In this document: positions 60,801 to 64,000 of the stretch, piece after piece | Position numbering within the stretch: the first letter of the stretch is position 1 | Layout: each line of letters starts with the position of its first letter | Source of the DNA: Histoplasma ohiense | Taxonomy: Eukaryota; Ascomycota; Eurotiomycetes; Onygenales; Ajellomycetaceae | Direction: 5' to 3' | DNA length: 64,000 nt | Assembly: GCA_017607445.1 (NCBI GenBank) | Contig: JAEVHH010000003.1 | Location: 5,766,001-5,830,000, forward strand | The notes under the pieces: model-generated | Databases searched by the model: none | The model's input: the letters and a program-made list of their open reading frames with translations, nothing else | What the model was told of the DNA's origin: nothing | Made by a program: the position numbers and the translations under genes

Positions 60801-61447
60801 TCTTTCTTCTATATGAATACAACTTAGAGATTCTGAACTTTTCTGAGACTCTCTGAGAAACTGTGTACACCTGCAGCTTCATACAGACAGCAGAGAACAT
60901 TGTGAGCAAGCTGAAGAAAGTCTGTGAATGAGCAGAAGCTTCAATGATCAGTGCTCAGCAAGATTACAAGAATCAAATGAACATCAGAAGAAGTTCTGCA
61001 ATCTGATATCATGTAGAAGACAAAGTCTGACTAGATCTCAAGAACATAAGAACAGATCACCTCTTGTGTATGCTAGATTACCACCACATCAAATATACAG
61101 TGAAGAAAGTGCTAGACACACATGATTATCAACTCAACACTCTGTCTGACATTCATGATGTCTTTCATACAAACCTGCTCCAACCCACAGCTGAGAATTC
61201 ATTCCCCTCCCAGAGAATCTCTGATTGACAGTCACTCACCATTGTAGAAGAAGATAATGAACTTGAGTGGGAAATCAAAGCAATTCTTGACAATAGAATC
61301 AACCACTGCTGCTGTGAATACCTTGTCAAATGAGTAGAATATGATTGTCTGACCTGGGAACCCACATCTGTCTTGGAGGACATCGCTGCTCTTGACATCT
61401 ATGAGTCCTCACTCACTCTGGTAGAGGGGGATAATGTGACAGATTAG
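57869..61447 (+). pseudogene. Pol of A4
   Basis: 1192 codons from MQMN at 57869, stop TAG 61445-61447 inside the 3' LTR. The true N-terminus probably comes from -1 frameshifting on gag. Protease DSG at residues 23-25. RT YMDD at 379-382. RNase H Asp at 530 (LETDISDYVVDEAL). Integrase D837, D897, E933, with exactly 35 residues between the last two, so the DD35E triad is intact. A chromodomain-like C-terminus (residues about 1125-1180, WEIKAILDNRI...CEYLVK...VEYDCLTWEP) would direct integration to marked chromatin, as known for chromoviruses. Stops are mostly TGA; one TAA (near 59099) comes from CAA. Confidence 0.9.
61421..61434 (+). other. A4 polypurine tract
   Basis: GTAGAGGGGGATAA directly upstream of the 3' LTR, the usual place of the plus-strand primer. 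Conserved in A2 and, on the other strand, A3. Decayed in A1 (GATAGAGAAGAATAA). Confidence 0.7.
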
Positions 61448-61968
61448 CATCTGTTAGTAATTAACTTATGCAATCAACTCTTCTTCTGCATCTGCTTGTT
61501 TCTGATTGCTGTGATTTTGTGTAATCCTCAATGTTCTTCCACTCTATGCTCTGCACTTGTGTAGTTTCTAATAATTCTTCTGTGTAGCTCTTAACATTCT
61601 TCTGCTCTGTGCTCTGTGTTTATATAATCTCTAATGATTCTTCTGTGTAGCTTCTAATGTTCTTCTGCTCTGTGTTCCACACTCATGTAGTCTCTAATGA
61701 TTCTTTCATATAGCTCTCAATGATTCCTCTGCCCCATGCTCTGCACTCATGTAGTTTCTAATGATTCTTATGTGTACCTCTTAATGTTCTTCTGCTCTGC
61801 ACTTCACTGTGAAGCAGCTTCTGATATTCTTCCACTCTGAACTTTCCTCTATAAGAACCCTCTTTGTACGACCTTTTCTTCTGATTTCTTTTCTCTTTCT
61901 TTCCTTAATCAATTTGTAATCTGTAATTAGGATAGTACCAAATCGTTAATCGAAGTACGCCCGTTACA
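61435..61968 (+). repeat. 3' LTR of A4
   Basis: 534 bp. Inner start decayed (TGTGACAGATTAGC ... CAATCAACTCTTCTTC); outer end keeps AATCGTTAATCGAAGTACGC. Followed by ATGGC. Confidence 0.94.
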
Positions 61969-61973
61969 ATGGC

Positions 61974-63222
61974 ACCACTACTTATATAGTAGCAGACACT
62001 TGATAACTGTTTTATCTGACCATGCCAACCTCCAGCACTTCATGATAATGAAGCAGTTAAATGAATATCAGATTTGCTGAATGGAAATGCTCTCAGTGTT
62101 CAATTTTGAAATAGAGCACTGTTCTGAAAAAAATAATCCCACAGATGCATCAAGTTGTTGCTCAAATTTTGTAAAACATACAGCTCTCTTGACAGAGCTC
62201 TCTACTCTGCAAGAGAAGCTGTATAAGAGGATCTTTAAGTCACTAAAGACAAAAGAAAATACAAAATTAGATCAATGTGTCAAGATGATGTGAAAAGATT
62301 CACAAGTTAATGAAAATTGTTGAGTGAAGAGATCTGTAGTCATCAATGACAACAATCTCTGCAGAATAAAGAACACATCTGTGGATGAGAACAAGATTGC
62401 AGATGTTACAGAGTTAAATCTAGAGATTCTGATGCCACAGATTCTAGCTGTCAAGGTATTTGAGTCTGAGACAGTCTATCACAAAGAGATAGCTGAATCT
62501 ATCATTGAACTCTTACTGCAGATTCAGAATAGAGACATCAGCATATCTGAACTTCACAGAAGACTAGAGATGAGTGATGCTAGTGTAGATAATCATTTGA
62601 TCTGAGCAGTAGATAAAGATGATCTGCTCAGAAAAGATGATAAAGTCTACATACCACAAGACAAGACTGTAAGACATGAAATAATGAAAATGAACCACAA
62701 TGATCCTCAAGATGGCCATTTTGGACATGACAAAACCATTGAAGCAATCAAACACAAGTACTTGTGGCATGGTATGAGTGATGAGATTGCAGAATATGTG
62801 AGAACTTGCAATGTTTGTCAATGTGTCAAGATATCACAGCACAAGCCATACAGATTGCTACAACCACATTCAGTGCCAGATAAGAAATGACATACAATTA
62901 GCATGGACTTTATTGAAGGCCTGTCAGATAATAAAAAGAGAAGTCAAATCTATAATACTATTGTTGTATTTGTTGATTTATTCATCAAATAAGCCATAAT
63001 TGTGCCCACATCTTCAGAGCTAGATGCAGAAGAACTTGTGGATATTATTGTATGAAGAATTGCAAAGAACTTTGATCTATCTGTGAACATTATTAACAAT
63101 CAAGATTCATTAATAAATAGCAAGTTTTGATCAACATTGTGTTATCTGCTTCATATTCAACAAAAATTATCGACAGCATTCCACTCACAAACCAATGATC
63201 AGACAGAATGATTGAATCAGAT
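61974..63222 (+). pseudogene. B3 pol, second part (RNase H end, integrase)
   Basis: Continues RNase H after A4. The connection block with EHCSEKNNPTDASS and the integrase zinc region are readable (NHNDPQDGHF, then CNVC near 62809-62820). The second catalytic position again reads Asn (NNQDS). The frame is diverted at 63222/63223 by the tandem duplication. Confidence 0.86.
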
Positions 63223-64000
63223 GTTACAGGGTTAAATCTAGAGATTCTGATGCCACAGATTCTAGCTGTCAAGGTATTTGAGTCTGAGACAGTCTATCAC
63301 AAAGAGATAGCTGAATCTATCATTGAACTCTTACTGCAGATTCAGAATAGAGACACCAGCATGTCTGAACTTCACAGAAGACTAGAGATGAGTGATGCTA
63401 GTGTAGATAATCATTTGATCTGAGCAGTAGATAAAGATGGTCTGCTCAGAAAAGATGATAAAGTCTACATATCACAAGACAAAGCTGTAAGACATGAAAT
63501 AATGAAAATGAACCACAATGATTCTCAAGATGGCCATTTTGGACATGACAAAATCATTGAAGCAATCAAACACAAGTACTTGTGGCATGGTATGAGTGAT
63601 GAGATTGCAGAATATGTGAGAACTTGCAATGTTTGTCAATGTGTCAAGATACCACAGCACAAGCCATACAGATTGCTACAACCACATTCAGTGTCAGATA
63701 AGAAATGGCATACAATTAGCATGGACTTTATTGAAGGCCTGTCAGATAATAAAAAGAGAAGTCAAATCTATAATACTATTGTTGTATTTGTTGATTTATT
63801 CACCAAATAAGCCATAATTGTGCCCACATCTTCAGAGCTAGATGCAGAAGAACTTGTGGATATTATTGTATGAAGGATTGCAAAGAACTTTGATCTATCT
63901 GTGAACATTATTAACAATCAAGATTCATTAATAAATAGCAAGTTTTGATCAACATTGTGTTATCTGCTTCATATTCAACAAAAATTATCGACAGCATTCC
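62405..64000 (+). repeat. 818-bp tandem duplication in B3 integrase region
   Basis: Unit 1 is 62405-63222. Unit 2 starts at 63223 with GTTACAGGGTT and continues to the window end (778 bp seen). Units are nearly identical, with scattered C/T and G/A differences in both directions. The junction shares CAGATG with both parental sites. Confidence 0.88.

Larger units (their letters stand above)
55891..61968 (+). mobile_element. Chromovirus A4, complete, the best-preserved A copy
   Basis: Both LTRs 534 bp; duplication ATGGC at 55886-55890 and 61969-61973, restoring the B3 RNase H frame when removed. Gag and pol have the family lengths and the fewest stops of the four A copies. Confidence 0.96.
52734..64000 (+). 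mobile_element. Chromovirus B3, split by A4 and running off the window
   Basis: 5' LTR 52734-53004, gag, then pol up to 55890, where A4 (55891-61968) is inserted with duplication ATGGC. Pol continues from 61974. The 3' end is not in the window. An 818-bp tandem duplication starts at 63223. Confidence 0.92.

Noticed and set aside
19755..61447. Reassigned genetic code with TGA as Trp, suggested by many TGA codons at conserved Trp sites
   Set aside because: TGA equally replaces Arg (CGA) at conserved positions, TGG is still common, and the pattern is fully explained by C-to-T decay at CpG and CpC on both strands.
1..64000. Host genes, tRNA or rRNA genes
   Set aside because: I found none. Every long stretch is accounted for by the LINE, families A, B and C, or the small retroposon. 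Short frames left over have no recognisable domains.

Overview
The window is a transposon graveyard from a eukaryote, most likely a filamentous ascomycete (inference). The evidence is three families of Ty3/Gypsy chromoviruses with integrase-linked chromodomains, a Tad1/CgT1-like LINE with an ORF2 RNase H domain, short spliceosomal introns, and heavy C-to-T decay of every repeated sequence. I see no host gene, rRNA, tRNA or CRISPR array. Nearly all dead reading frames are broken by TGA, arising from CGA (Arg) and TGG (Trp), because the decay falls mainly on CpG and on CpC/GpG rather than on the classical CpA.

Families (names A, B, C are mine). A is a chromovirus with a 534-bp LTR (344 bp in a short variant), gag of 362 codons, and pol of 1192 codons in the -1 frame. 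B is a chromovirus with a 271-bp LTR, gag of 352 codons and pol of about 1243 codons. It also carries a three-exon gene on the opposite strand, tail to tail with pol, encoding a 345-residue protein with two copies of a six-cysteine module. C is a single, divergent chromovirus. The LINE has ORF1 (577 codons), then ORF2 (1389 codons: endonuclease, RT, RNase H, zinc motif, tripeptide-repeat tail).

Layout. An old LINE copy (LINE1, + strand) is the backbone: 85-2148, 2682-3496, 23433-23873 and 36048-38365. Into it went a solo A LTR (2149-2681), A1 (3497-23432, +), A3 (23874-36047, -) and a B element near 38366. A1 holds B1 (5895-19749, -), which holds LINE2 (7163-13860, -). A3 holds A2 (24399-30471, +), whose 3' LTR holds a 358-bp retroposon with an (AAT)n tail. 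From 38366 come B2 (38366-45508, +), C (45509-50902, -, lacking its 3' end), a B fragment B4 (50903-52733), and B3 (from 52734), which is split by A4 (55891-61968, +) and then carries an 818-bp tandem duplication running off the window. Matching target-site duplications fix most junctions: 5 bp for LTR elements, 13-14 bp for the non-LTR ones.

How it works together. Reading frames keep exactly the same length between copies (A pol in four copies, B gag in three, the whole B interior in two), so decay was by substitution and not by indel. The outer edge of each insertion keeps CpG and CpC, while the inner LTR edges have lost them. This suggests a homology-guided RIP-like process that fades where homology between copies ends. 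Both A and B look self-primed: the sequence after the 5' LTR is complementary to a stretch inside the LTR just downstream of a TATA box.
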